DNA from: Cocos nucifera
Taxonomy: Eukaryota > Streptophyta > Magnoliopsida > Arecales > Arecaceae
Length of the DNA: 64,000 nt
NCBI GenBank assembly: GCA_006176705.1
Contig: QRFJ01003355.1
Location: 62,001-126,000, forward strand
Direction: 5' to 3'
Of this stretch, positions 34,423 through 47,841 are shown piece by piece. Under the pieces are notes generated by a model. It made no database searches, was not told where the DNA came from, and worked only from the letters and a program-made list of their open reading frames with translations. The translations under genes and the position numbers were made by a program. Numbering within the stretch: position 1 is the first letter of the stretch; every line of letters begins with the position of its first letter.

Positions 34423-35325
34423 TGTTGGGGATAAACCCCGCTCCTGCCAAAGTCAAGTTCGATGCCCAGCCTGATGCGGCCAATAGCCACGGAAGAGCTT
34501 CGACGGACGCATCTTAGCCAAACTCCTACATCCGACCGAACTCCTCAGCGGTCAGACCTCAATCGAAGTCCTTCAACCAACCGAATTCTCCAGCGGCCGA
34601 GCTTCGTACTCCCAGCGGCCGAACTCCTCAAGCGACCATCCCTTCAGCCGGCCGAGCTCCTTCGGACAACCAGCGTCCGAACTCCTCAGCAGTCAGCAGC
34701 GGGTCGAACTACTTAGCTGCCGAACTACTTCTGATTGTCCATTCGCCGAGCTTCAATCAGACTCCTGCAAAAGCTGAACTGTCTCCGCGTCGTTACAGCC
34801 AGGCGCCTGCGGGAGCCGAACTCCCCCCAAAGCTTCCTCTCTGGCCGAGCTTCTAAGGAAGTCGGACTTCTTGCGGACCTCTCCAACGACCGAGCTTCTA
34901 CGGAAGCCGGACTTCCTACAGGCTTCTCAATGGCCGAACTCCTTATGATGGATTCCTGCAGACGATCTCGCTACGGTTACACGACAATAACGATCGGCAT
35001 TTATCGGCAATAACAATCGACAATAACGATCGGCATTGATCATGACAGTTATGACGCTTATTAACCAAGGCGGTTACAACAAGCTCCCTCTATAAAAGGA
35101 CCCTCCGAATATACTTACGCCAGGTTCTGAAAATCCTTTTCTCTTCTTAAAAACTCTACCGAGCACTCCATTCCTGTTGACTGGAGCTGACTTGAGCGTC
35201 GGAGGGTCCTGCCGGAGCCACCCCCCACCGGCTCCGAGCGGAACTTTATTTTGCAGGTCCCCGGCGGCAACCTCATCAGCCTCAATTCCGACGAACTTCG
35301 ATGATGATCAGTTTCTACGTCAACA
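34423..35325 (+). repeat. 3' LTR (903 bp)
   Basis: Bounded by TGTTGGGG and CAACA, followed by the GAATA duplication. TATAAAAG at 35091. Clearly the partner of 29937-30815. Confidence 0.9.
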
Positions 35326-35330
35326 GAATA

Positions 35331-36561
35331 CTTAATGAGATGATAGATTAATCAATATAGATGTCTGGATCCCAAACTTACTGACTTGAAGTGTTCCAAC
35401 ATGTATATCAAAGCCTTCTGTTAGTTAGATTTAAACTCTTAATTTGTTTCATTCAAACAAAGTAAATTAGATTTTAAATTTTACATAAAAACTTTTAATT
35501 TATAAATAGGAGACTTAAACAAAATTTTTAATCTAAAACTTCTGATCGGGTTTTGATATCCTTCACTCGATTTTTTTTTGGTTGTAGAGGGAAATTTTGA
35601 CACTCATAGGATCTTCTGATCGATATCTTTTCTTATTAACGAAATTAAAATATTATTTTAATTTGTTAATAAAAAGTTATAGTATATCTCTTTTAGAAAT
35701 ATTATTTTAAAAATATAGATAGGAGATCATAACCATGATTTTTTTTGAGCAATAGATGATAATGTGCTAGCATCATAATTATATTCACGTGCATAACATG
35801 TGATTTGCATTGGTAATAACAAAAAGTGGTAGTTTTGTCCAACTCATTGATGCATGGAAGTTCAGCTCGTTCTTATAGTACAATCTTATTTCATTGGAAT
35901 AAATTACAAAAACATTAGAATAACTGTCAGTTGGATAACTAAAAGATAAGTTTGGGGTAACAAAGAATATTATAAAACCAGTAGCAAGGATTTAAGACAA
36001 ATGAATACATATAATTTGCTAACCAAAAGCCAAGCAAGTTAATAATTATCTCTTGATAAGTCGTAATTTTTGATGCTACGATCAACCTCATAATATTTTA
36101 GCTGAATTTGAGAAAAGCTGATTGGTATCATGAAACGTAATATAATCAACAAATCGTTCTATTTTTATTATAGATCTATTTTTTTATAAATTAAATTTTT
36201 TTTAAAAAAATTATACTTTTTAGATAAATATTTTTTAAATAATATTTAGATAAAAATAATTTATTTATTTTTTTTATATATAAAAAATTATTCTAAGATC
36301 TATTACCAATGTATTTTTACATCATTATTTTTTTAAATAAATTATTAAAATTTATTTATATTTTTTATAATATTATTTATATTTTTTAAATTTAAAAAAT
36401 AGATAACCAAATTATTAAATATTAAATGAAGATATTACAAAAAAAAATTTAAATAAAAATTAAATATTTATTTTATTGATTGATGAAAAAATGAATTATC
36501 CATTTGCTAGATGAATAATTTTTTTTTTTATTTCATAGATATATATTATCAAAAAATAATT

Positions 36562-36602
<41 letters not shown>

Positions 36603-36830
36603 TAAATTGATCAATAAAAAAATTAAGTAATTTTTTTTATAATATTTATCTAAAAAAATAATAAAATAAAAAGACAACAATCACCACTAACGCTTTTATA
36701 TTATGTTTTTTTAAAAAAAGAAAAAAAAAGGTATTGTTATACATTGCAACAATATTACTTGAAACGACAAATGCGATAAAAAAAAGAGAAATTAAATTAA
36801 AGAAAATTCACAGCGGGGGTGGGTGGCGCA
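35331..36830. other. AT-rich spacer upstream of the transporter gene
   Basis: No gene is seen. It holds a (TA)n run at about 36568-36599 and many T/A tracts. Confidence 0.6.
36568..36599. repeat. (TA)n microsatellite
   Basis: TA dinucleotide run of about 32 bases. Confidence 0.9.
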
Positions 36831-37282
36831 GGCAGCTAATCGAGCAATCCACGTTAAATGCAATTTATGGCCTCCTCCCCCGTCAATAATGATACCCAGT
36901 AAAACAGCTGCAGATGAGGAAAGTGAAAGCCAGGGGGTAAGTTGGCAGAGCGGGGCGAGTTATAAGGCGGTGGGACCGTATGGCAGTTTCGATATTTAAG
37001 GCACCGGGCCGGTGGCAGTTCCGCCACCCCAGACCGTTTCAATTAAAATTTCAAGAAAATCGGCGTCTTCCACCTGGGGGGCCTCACGGAGGGCCTTTTC
37101 TCTCTACCTCTTCTGCACTCTCGCGTGGCCCCCCTCTCTCTCTCTCCCTCCCTTTTTCCTCCCTCTCTTTTGCCATCCTTTTTTCCCGTCACTGTCCAAC
37201 CCCCTTCCTCTTGCTCGCTCGCTTTCTCTCTCCTTTGTTTTGTTGCGGTGGTGGTGGAGGTGGAGCTGGTGGTGCTTGAGTA
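36831..37282 (+). promoter_or_regulatory. putative promoter and 5' UTR of the NAT gene
   Basis: GC content rises here against the AT-rich upstream DNA. A C/T-rich stretch (37095-37240, with CTCTCTCTCTCCCTCCC) is typical of plant core promoters and 5' UTRs. TATAAGG at 36960 and GATATTTAAGG at 36991 are only weak TATA candidates. Two upstream frames are open: one starts at ATG 36980 and ends just before the main ATG, the other starts at ATG 37012 and overlaps it. Whether they are transcribed depends on the real start site. Confidence 0.5.
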
Positions 37283-40200
37283 ATGGCGGACATTAGCCAT
37301 CCACCAATGGAGCAGCTCCAAGACCTGGAGTACTGCATAGACTCCAACCCCTCATGGAGTAAGAGGCCTGCATGATCTCTCCTTTTTTACTTTGTACTTC
37401 CATTCTTTGGAAGCATCATTTTGGTTATGATGTGCTGTCTAGATATGATTGGGAAGTAAGAATTCTTCTATAGGACTCGAGGTTGTTGCGTGAGTTGCTT
37501 TTTATTTTTATTTTTTAAAAAAATTTGAGCCCTAACCCACAAGAAAAAAAAAAGTCTATTCTTTCTCTCTCTCTCTTTTTTTGGGGAGTGGGGTGTGGGA
37601 GTAGGTTGACACTTGAAAATTATTCTGTTAACATTTTCTTAAAAATGCTTGTTTTTTTGGCGGTTGGGTTGGGTGTGATGTTGATCGATTTCCTCATTTG
37701 TGTTGGGGGTTTTGTCCTTTTGTGAGGATGCCACATGGCAGGTCTCTGGGATTTATATTGTCCTTTTTGTGCTATCCCTTGCCATTTTTTGTGGCTTGAC
37801 TGATCCATGTGGTTCAAATTATTGCACTTTTGGAGGGAGAATTCGAAAAGCCTCTGAATTTTTTCCTTCCCCTTCTTTGTTAGTTTTATATGGAGAAAGT
37901 TCAAGTTTTTTCTTCAGCCTATGTGCGATCCATTATATAATTAAGGAGGCACTCTCAAGATTGGAGCCTTGGGAGGGTAGGAGGTAAAAACTTAGGCACA
38001 TTGCTTGGACGATTTAAGTTCTTAGTTTGGTTTCAGAGTATTTTTCTTTTAAATTTTAAATAATTTGTTATTTCAAATTTTTTTCCAGTAACTTTTAGGA
38101 ACACCTGTACATTTAACAAAAAAATAAATTATTGCATGAATTATTTTGTTTTAGGTATCTCAGGGGCAAAAAACCAACATATGAGTGAAAACAATAATTC
38201 AACCTTGTGAACAATGAATCAAGCAGAAAAAAAAATGAAAACAAGGAGCTATACCTTCACTCTGAGATTTTTGTTCCTGTAAACCATCAACTTTCTACTT
38301 GCAATTGTATTTTACTTTACAAGTTCTTTGATGTTAATTTTTTCTGTTGTTCTTTTTTGTTCTTCCATATGAAATGTTGTTCAATAGGCTATTTGATTGA
38401 GAAGGGCTTTATCACTTCTAATCCAATTATTCCTTATTATTTTGCATCGTGTGTTTTGAACATTTTAAAAATAGATTATTTCTTTATTATCTAAAATTTT
38501 TCGATTACAAACTTATAATGCTAAATCTAAAATATGAAAATACTTTTTTTTTTAAAACCTCTTGGATAATTCATTATTTATGTAATACAATATTAAAATT
38601 CCGTAAGAAAACAAAAAGTAGTAACAAACTTTCTTCAACAAAGCTATTAGCATTATAAAATTTATAATGGTATTCTTAGCTCTTATTAAGATATAATGTA
38701 AAGCTCATTTAATGGGTGTATAACAAGAATCGGGCTTTATATCCAAGTCTAGTAGAATTGTCCGATTCGTTTATTGTTGGAAGTCAATAAAACCTCAAGA
38801 CTTCATCTTCTGTTTCAGCTCATGTGTGATACTTCTTTTATTTGTATGGTTATCATCTAAACTTTTGAATGAAGCTTTGCTATGCTCTTGGGTTATTTTT
38901 GAGGGTCTCCTATTGTAAGAACCTATGTAGGCATGTGTTTAGTCCCGCATCGACTATGTAATGGATTTTGGATCCTTATATAGGGCTAAGAAATCCAAAC
39001 AACGCCCTCCGGCTAGTCTTTTTGGGTGAGGCACTGGCTGTTAAAAATGGTATCAAAGTGGATCTAGTTCATGGTCCATGTGGATTAAGAGACATTGCGC
39101 CATGGGCCCATTTGGAGTGACCACTAGCCGATCTTGGTGTTGATGCTTGAATTTGTAGTACTTGTGATTGGATTTAAATGGATTTGGATCCTTAATCTGA
39201 TGAGGATACTAGAGCTTAAATGGGAGGAGGATATGTGAGGGGGGCATGTGTTTATTCCTACAATGGCTACATAATGGAAAGATCTTAGATACTTGTATAG
39301 AGCCAATGAGCTCAAATAACACCTTCTGGCTAGTTTTTTTGGATGAGGTTTTGATGGCTAATCTTTTTGGATGAAGTCTTGGATTGTTTTAGTTACAGCC
39401 ACAACAAATGATTTGACAATTGTTCCATTTTTCTTTTTGGAAAGCTAGATCTGAGGATCTAGTGAACTTTTAGACTGTTCTAGTTATTTGTAATACTTGG
39501 ACTCCTTCAAAGTTGGAAACTTGTAGCCTGATTTTGCACCATCACTATCATCTTGTAGTTGTGCTCCATAGAAAAACAAACTTGTATAATGTGTCTTCCT
39601 TTTCAAGCTTTTAAATTTTGTTGTAATTTTGTTTAGAAACTTTTCTAGATCAACACATATTGGAATTTTAGATGACATAGCTAAACTTGAATAAGAGAAA
39701 TTGCTAACTTCCCATGGACCATTTATCAAGATGTAAATAAAGTCAGTCTTCTTTCTAATAGAGATTTGAAGGTCAAGATTTGACATAAACATATCCTAAC
39801 TCTCAAAACAAATTTAGCTTATGACAGAGGATATTGATTTTTGCTCCTGAAAAAGTCAAACCTCCATTCATTTTTTAGCTCTTTAAACCATTTGCTAAAC
39901 ATAAGGACCTCACTTTTCTTTTAGGATGTTGATCTCTTTTCCCTCACCAAACTTTTAAGCAATGTGCATACCTTGTCTCCTTTATCCCCTCTCTCTCTCT
40001 CTGTGCGCGCGCGCGCGCGCTTTAAGGTATGGCTGCTGTTAGTGCTTATTCATCCAGTCTCTTATAACTTAACAAGGATATGATATATTTTTCAAAATTT
40101 CTTGGATCCTAAGAGGTCAGAAGCAATAATGTTATGTTGTTGTATTGGTGGGTGTTTGGGTGGATTATATATGTGGCACTTAGGAGGAGAATATTATACT

Positions 40201-43200
40201 AGTTTTGTGATTTATCTAAATCTTGTGGAGCTTGGTCAAGAAAGCTTGAGACTTGGTGATATTTATAAGATGATGTAAATGCCTATGACATCCCGTTACA
40301 CTTCACTATTGAATTTTCATTCAGGCTGCCAGGCTGCCTTTCGGTTTGAGATTCAGAATAAAAGGAATATGGAGAGTTATTCCTCTTAGACTGGTAATTC
40401 CTGTTTTGTTTGACTGAAATTCTTGTTCATGGCCGGTATAACTCCAGTGTTGAGGATATTTTTGCCCTTGTACGAACAGGGTGCAAGAATAACACAGGAC
40501 CTTATTATAGGAAAAACTCGATTCTGGCACCTTGGAATGATTATTCTATGTATAAGCAGGTCTAACTAGCACACATACTCCTTCCTTATTCCTGATTTCA
40601 AAATTCTGTTTCACGAGAATAAAGGCATTTCCAAGCTTGTTTCATTCTTTATCCCCAAACCAAATGCAGCCTAAAAGACAGGTATCCTTGGTAAATGTTG
40701 TATGCATTCACTAGCAGTTTGTGATATGCAACATGTTGCTTAGGAGCAATAGTAAAAGAATGTGGTTATCCCTTGTTACTAGATTTTCTTCTCCAATGTA
40801 AAATGCTTGAGTGATAGGTGAGATGACCAACTACACCCTAACGATGTGCCATGTAAAATATGAGTTTTGCAAAATCAGTTGCAAATGAAATTGTCCTCAT
40901 TATATTTTCCTTGCTTTGCAAGTTTGATCCTTGTCAATACATTTATAAGTTTTCCCTTTGTAACTTGTTTTATCCCAAGCTTAACCTATATGTATATGCC
41001 TGTTGCACTAACAAATTATTTATATTGAAAATGTAAAGTAGTATATGTGGTTTTTTCTTGCATGTAAATGCCAAGCAAATTATTTATATCGAAAATGTAA
41101 AGCAGTATATGTGGTTTTTGCTTGCATGTAAATGCCAAGCAATTTACATTTTTTTTACTCTTGTTTAGGTCCATCATGATTTTTTATTATTTGGATTGTA
41201 TTTTTCTTCTGCAGTTGAAACTATTTTGCTGGCTTTTCAGAACTACATCTTGATGCTTGGCACTACGGTGATGATTCCTTCATATCTTGTTCCCCTAATG
41301 GGTGGAAGTGATGTAAGCCCGAAAATTCAATTGAATTATAAAATTTATTTTGTTTTATCATCATGCACTTTCAACTTACTCTTATTGTCTTATTGGTACG
41401 TTTTTATCATGTTCTCTTAATTATCCAACATAGGGTGACAAGATTCGGGTCATACAAACTTTATTATTTGTGTCTGGCATCAACACACTTTTGCAAGCAT
41501 TGTTTGGAACACGTTTGCCAGCTGTTGTGGGTGGTTCTTTTGCTTATGTTATACCAATCCTTTATATAATACATGACTCAGCACTGCAACGAATCCCTGA
41601 TCCACATGAAGTGAGTTCATATAATTTTGTTTAAAATCTTGATTCAGCATGATTGTTTATTTTGCTTCTTTAACATTGTATTCATTAATGTTTAGTTATC
41701 ATAAAAATGGAAATGATAAGATAGAGTCTTCCATCTATCAATCCAACTTGCAGAGATTCCTACAAACCATGCGAGCTATTCAAGGAGCACTTATCATAGC
41801 GTCAAGTTTACAAATAATACTTGGCTACAGCCAGTTGTGGGGTATCTTTTCAAGGTATTCTTGCTATCTTTTATTGAGATTATAAATGCACTACACATTA
41901 TTTATGTGCGCTTCTGTTATTATGCTTATATCTACAGGTTCTTGAGTCCTCTTGCTATGGCACCTGTGATTGGATTGGTTGGTTTAGGGCTGTTTGAACG
42001 AGGTTTTCCTGCGGTATGTTAGTTATTTTTTGACTAGTTAAAGTGCATGACAATGGTAGTAGTGGTTGTTGGGGAAGAAAAGCATGTTGATGCGGTTTGT
42101 TTCATTAGGTAGGAAACTGTGTGGAAATTGGTATACCGATGCTTCTAATGCTCATTGGGCTGTCACAGGTTCCTTTTAATCTTCTATTAGAATGTTACTT
42201 TTTTCTTACTATCTCTCTCTCTCTCTCGGTGTGTGTGTGTGTCTACCTATTTATCTATCTTCCCCTTTCTTTTTGATGTTTCATGAGCCAAAAACTATTG
42301 TACCCTGTAATATGCAGTATTTGAAGCACTACAGGCCATTCCGGGATATTCCCATCTTTGAGCGCTTTCCGGTTCTCATCTGTGTCACAGTCATTTGGAT
42401 ATATTCTCTTATTCTCACAGCAGGTGGTGCATACAACAATAGACCCATCAAAACTCAAGATAGTTGCCGCACTGACAGAGCGAACCTCATATCATCTGCT
42501 CCTTGGTAAGTATCCACAATGCATGCTCTCCCATTTATTTGATCTTAATGAACGACACAACCTTCCTTACTTTTGACTGTCACTACTCAGGTTCAAGTTT
42601 CCATATCCTTTGCAGTGGGGAGCACCAACATTTGATGCTGGTCATACTGTTGCCATGATGGCTGCTGTTTTAGTGTCACTCACAGAGGTATTTGTTGATG
42701 ATGCTTTATAGTCTTATTGAAAGTGCTTTTACACTTTTTTATTTTCCTTTAATCTTCAGTCAACTGGTGCATACATGGCTGCCTCACGTCTAGCTATTGC
42801 CACTCCTCCTCCTGCTTATGTTTTGAGCCGAGGCATTGGCTGGCAGGTGAGCTGGTAACTTGTTTCAGTAAGCTGATGTTTCTGTGTTGGGCTTTTTAAG
42901 TTCTATAGCTTGTAGTTCTATCATAGATCTGTCCCACTCTCTCTATAGACAAGAGTCCATAGTATCAGGTAAAACTTTATTCTTGAATTAAAACATTAAA
43001 CTGAATGACCAACATAAACAGACATGCTGATCAATATGGTTTCAATGCGAGTTGTTTGTGAGTCGCAAGTAAACTCTAACAAATAGTTAATAAAAAAGGA
43101 ATTTTTCGAGAAATTAGTTATCAATTTGTTGGAGCAAGAACTCATAATAAACATAAGACCTTAATGCTGCTGTCATGCTTTCCTTACATTTCACTTTTGG

Positions 43201-46200
43201 CAGTTTGAATAGCAACCTGATTTATAGAGAGAAGTTAGGGAACAAATAAAAGTCTTTGTTGCTTATTTTGGCCAGACAATGCTTACAGAGCCGTGGCATG
43301 ATATTCCAGCGTTCAGAAGAGGCATGTCATACTTTGCTTTTCCAAAATAAAATGTGGATACCAAAAAAGACACCATTGTGAGCATGGTTTATTTTTTTTC
43401 ATGTTGGGTCTTTAAAGAAAAGGCATTTATATTGCTTGTTATTTTGAAATTAAGGGGTTTGATTTTGTTTGAAACAAATACAGAACCAGCTGGGTTCAAA
43501 ATAAAGTTGAAATCAATAAAACCGATGCTTCATAAATGAAAATGAATGCAAGTGGTCACTCAATAGGTAAACTGTTGCTACTGGTGGGCTACAATTTCAG
43601 CTATTTCACTTTTGACTAAATCTTGCACGACTTAAGCTAACTTAGACTAGCACTGTAGCTGAAACCTCAAACTTTACTGGTAATAGCGAGATTTATCTGT
43701 TCTATTTGATAGAGTAGCAAAGGACACAGAGAAGCATATATCTGTGAGTTGCCAAGTGACCCAACATTAAAAATAATGAAGAGGGTTCACTAGACTACTG
43801 TTTACAAATTATATGAGAAACATAGCTCACCCATATTAAACCACCATGTAATGGACGATCAAGTATCAGCATGTTTAAGTATCCATACACATGACATCAT
43901 CAATTTTTTTTTTTTTTGTTCTTCATAAGAATGCTGCCAGATGTTCTAACTAAAAAATTAAAAAGATTAACCCAACAAATACTGCACAAACAGGTGATTA
44001 ATAGCAATTCAATAAGCGAATGTGAACCGCCTCCAGATCACCCTAAAAAAGGAAGGCCATTATTCAAGGGTGGCATTGAGGCATAGAGAGAATCCAGTGT
44101 GTTCACCTCAGAAAAAGTAAATGTTGCAGTAAGAGTAGCTTTGTATAATGAGTCTGATGCTTTTGACTAAGGTTGCATCTCTATGTTGGTTGGTTGAATT
44201 ATTATAGTCAGTCTTAGATCTAAAAGCTTCCTTGTAGATGATAGAAGCTAGTGTAATTTCTCAAAAATCAGTATGGTTTAGTTTAAATTCAACCTGGAAT
44301 CAAGCCACAAGGAAAATTGATGCTCATACGGTAACTCTGTCTCTCAGTTCCAATGAGTATGTGCAAGGAAGTTTGTAACTCGAAGAAAAAGAATCAACTA
44401 TGAGAATGCGTATAATGGATAAAAATAAGCCAAGAGTAGACAAAAATGTTTGTAGAAAATATGGAATGTCTCTGGACCCATATTTAAGAATTATGACAAT
44501 TAATGTAAGTCTGATGTATGGAGCTGGTGGTTTATATTTGGGAATAGACGTGCAAAAGAGGAGATCGAATAAAAGAGCATATTATGGTAAGGCAAATAGG
44601 CAATCATCATGATGCCTGAAAAATCAGAATTGAAGTTAATAAGTTCTCTTTTTTTCTATTAAAATGGACTTTTCTATCAAAAACAAGAAAATATTCTTGA
44701 CATGATTTTGAAGTTGGCTTCAATAAGGGCTTTCCTGCTAAGGCCTAGTTTGGATCAGAGCTGCAAAACCCCATATCCACTTGCACAATGACGTGGTCCT
44801 ATGTTTGAAATATGGATCCTGACCATTCCCCCAAATGAATCAAAGATGATTGTTGTATACTTCTGTGAAAAATTTGAATCTGTCACAACTGTTTGTCTCC
44901 ACCAAGCTTGAAAAATGATGATGCGCAGATTAATAGGCGAGTTAAGAATGTGTCCGATGTAATACAATAAAGACTTGCAGCCCTTAGCTGGTAAGATCGA
45001 AATTATACAACATAACTGAGTCATACATAAAATATTCTTGTTTAACTTGTCAGATTGATTCTGGTTTTTTCTGATCAAATGCTTAGAAATTCCTGTTGTT
45101 TTCACTTTCTTAGAGTGAACCTAGGAAATTATGCTGAAACTGGCATGAAACTTGTAAGATGTCAGCCCTGAAGGAATACGAAGAACTATATTGGTTATTG
45201 ACAACACATCACAAATAAAACAAAATGCTATGCAAGTTTGACAAAGAAGTGAATAGATGACACAGACTATTCAGTGATGTCATACAAGGCAATGTCAGAA
45301 GAGACCGTTATGCATTAATTCTACTTTGGTGTTAGACACATTACCCACCTAGTAAGATACCAGAAACGGTATCTACGTGGTTTTGTAGAGAACCATCCTG
45401 AAAAAAATTTCGTAGTTCGTGCTATTTATAGATTCTTATTTGTCTGCTGAAATATTGTAATTTCATTTGTCTCATGGTTTTGGTGGCTGAAGTGTTTATA
45501 ATTGTTTGACCCATGAAGGGGATAGGTGTACTGCTGGATGGTTTATTTGGAACAGGGACAGGCTCTACTGTTTCTGTGTAAGAACTTCTGTTTCTGCTAG
45601 TGTATGGGCAACATGCTATTATTTTATACATATCTTTATGTGTGCATAAGCTTGTACGTATAAACAGTGACCACTGTGCATCGTGCAGCTCCCTTGTGTG
45701 CATGGGTCCCTTACCAGGGTCAGGTGGGACACACCTCCAAAGGGGGTCTGTGCAGTCCACAGCATGTGTAGCTCCAATATAACTCTTATATTTATTCTAG
45801 ATAACAATGGCAATGATGATGACAGCAATTGGTGTCAAATTTAAGGGAGAACGTGGGGCTTCTTGGGCTAACTCGAGTTGGCAGTCGCCGAGTTGTTCAG
45901 ATATCTGCTGGATTCATGATATTTTTTTCCATCTTAGGTATATTCTTTTTCAACACTGGCAGCGTTCATGTTTCTGTGCTTGGCTAGAATAACTGTTTGA
46001 TATCATATTCTGTATTTTCAGGAAAATTTGGAGCCGTCTTTGCATCAATTCCATTCCCTATATTTGCTGCTCTGTACTGTGTACTTTTTGGTCTTGTTGG
46101 TATGTCTTTCACTGTGATGGGAATAATTCTCTTGCTTTATCACTCCTAATTCACTCTGTTTCTGGATTTCTGCAGCATCTGTTGGGATATCGTTTCTTCA

Positions 46201-47841
46201 GTTCACCAATATGAACTCTATGAGAAGTCTCATCATAACAGGGCTCTCGCTTTTCCTTGGGATTTCTGTTCCCCGGTATTTCAGTGAAACTCTGGGTTCT
46301 TCTGGTCATGGCCCAGTACATACACGTGCAGGATGGGTTAGTTTACGTGCATTAACAACCATGTAGAATCTTCAAAGTATACAATCAGTCATCTGGGAAC
46401 AAATAAATCTGACAGTTGACTGCTCGTAGGCAGTAATATAATCTAATGGTTATCAGAAGTTCCAATTTACTTAATGATCTATCTTTAGATGGCATTGAAA
46501 TTTGCTACATCTTATATGGTTCTGTATGGGCATAGAATGTGTCCTATTGGTGCCCAAGTAACACACTCATGCACATGCATAATAATCTATGCAAGATATG
46601 CTACAGAAACTTTGTTAGGTCTTTATGTTGATTAATGTCTTCTATGCAATTGATCAGAATATCAAGAGATTTTCTCAACATCCCTACAACCTATAAAACT
46701 CAAAATATTTTCAAAAGATACTCATTAGATCACCTGTTGGAATATGTCTGAACTTTTTCCATTAGATATATATAGGCTAAAACTTCATTCTATCAAATTT
46801 TATACTTATGAATCAAGTTCTAATTTTCCTCTATCTTACCCTTTTCTCTTTTTTTTTTTTCAATTTATGTGATATTTTGACTCATTAACTTTTCCATGGC
46901 TTGTTTTATCTATATATACCATTGTAATTTACAGAACCTGTGACATATTCTGATCATGGAGAATGGGCACTTCTAGCTTCATATAATTTCTTCAATACCT
47001 GTATAGATTTCATGAATTGGAGATTGTGAACCATTTTAATGACATATTAGCTAGTTATTTAATTAATTTTCATAAGTTACTGGTATTGATGGAAGCCAGC
47101 GGAATGTGTCCAGATGCTATCTATTTCTTCATGCGAACAGTCAGGCACAATAAAGACTTGACGATCAGTTTGTCTCCCCTAAAAGGTTGTGCCTGCATAT
47201 TATTCTTATTTTAATGATTCTGATTTATGCATTTCGTGTTTGTTCTTAAATATTACAATGGTCTGAAGAAATGATCAGATATCCATGATGGTTTTTTGAT
47301 TGATCTATTCATTCGATCTGTCTCCGGACCAACAAGACATGGCATGATGGGGGCATTTAAGATTTCTGTTGTATAGACAGATCTTCTGTATTGAAGGCTG
47401 AAGCCGCTATCAAACCATGCATGAAGTATTATATTAATCATTTAATGCTCATCTATCTTGAGATCACTGATTGGATGGCTTGGATCCCCTGCAATCACTT
47501 AAATTATGGTTTGGAGCATGTTTAGATTATATTTTAGTGAAGTTCTATTTCTTTGGTTACAATTGCATGCTGTTTATTTTCAAGAAAACAAATTGCTTAT
47601 TTTTTTTTTTTTTCCTTCATACCTGCAGTTTAATGGGTTCTTAAATGCCATATTTTTCTCACCTCCGACCGTGGGGTTGATCGTTAGTGTATTTTTGGAC
47701 AACACATTGGAAGCCGAGAAGTCCAAGAAGGATAGAGGCATGCCATGGTGGGTAAAATTCAGAACATTCAGAGGGGACAACCGGAATGAGGAGTTCTATA
47801 CACTTCCATTCAATCTCAACAAGTTCTTTCCACCCACCTAG
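37283..47841 (+). CDS. nucleobase-ascorbate transporter (NAT/NCS2 family), NAT5/6-like, 14 exons
   Basis: Exons fitted by homology and GT/AG borders: 37283-37358, 41215-41312, 41434-41610, 41754-41854, 41938-42013, 42109-42168, 42318-42505, 42591-42687, 42760-42846, 45519-45577, 45846-45937, 46022-46099, 46176-46336, 47629-47841. Together they make 1563 bases, 520 residues plus TAG, with matching phases at every junction and no internal stop. The length is near the 525-535 usual for the plant family. It starts MADISHPPMEQLQDLEYCID; residues 34-36 are QNY in the first membrane helix. PVLICVTVIWIYSLILTAGG, CRTDRANLISSAPW and the NAT signature ENVGLLGLTR (341-350, split by intron 10) follow, and it ends DRGMPWWVKFRTFRGDNRNE then FFPPT. 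The family are multi-span membrane proteins that move purines, uracil or ascorbate with protons or sodium; the substrate here is not known. Intron 1 is 3.9 kb, intron 9 is 2.7 kb and intron 13 is 1.3 kb. Confidence 0.95.
38934..39393 (+). mobile_element. TRIM-like miniature LTR element in NAT intron 1
   Basis: Two related terminal repeats are seen: 38934-39046 (TGTGTTTAGTCCCGCATCG ... GGCTAGTCTTTTTGGGTGAG) and 39247 to about 39393 (TGTGTTTATTCCTACAATGG ... GGCTAGTTTTTTTGGATGAG). TGGTATCAAAG (39048) after the first repeat matches an initiator-Met primer site. A purine run GGGAGGAGGATATGTGAGGG lies before the second. The interior is about 200 bp and non-coding. The second repeat contains an extra partial copy of the CTTTTTGGATGA block. 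The size and layout fit terminal-repeat retrotransposons in miniature. It lies in the same orientation as the gene. Confidence 0.75.
39989..40020. repeat. compound (CT)n(GC)n microsatellite in intron 1
   Basis: A CT run, then TG, then eight GC dinucleotides: an unusual alternating purine-pyrimidine GC tract in an AT-rich intron. Confidence 0.9.

Larger units (their letters stand above)
29937..35325 (+). mobile_element. complete non-autonomous Ty3/gypsy element flanked by GAATA target duplication
   Basis: Two LTRs (879 and 903 bp) begin TGTTGGGGATAAACC and end CAACA. GAATA precedes the left LTR (29932-29936) and follows the right LTR (35326-35330), a clean 5-bp duplication. The 3.6-kb interior has a primer site after the left LTR, a long hairpin-repeat region, a gag tail, the 115-bp array shared with element 1 and a G-rich purine tract. 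Protease, reverse transcriptase, RNase H and integrase are absent. It would have depended on proteins of a full copy such as the one at 1-7797. Confidence 0.92.

Noticed and set aside
44740..45120. Possible MITE start (GGCCTAGTTTGGATC) in NAT intron 9
   Set aside because: No matching inverted end or target duplication found by eye.
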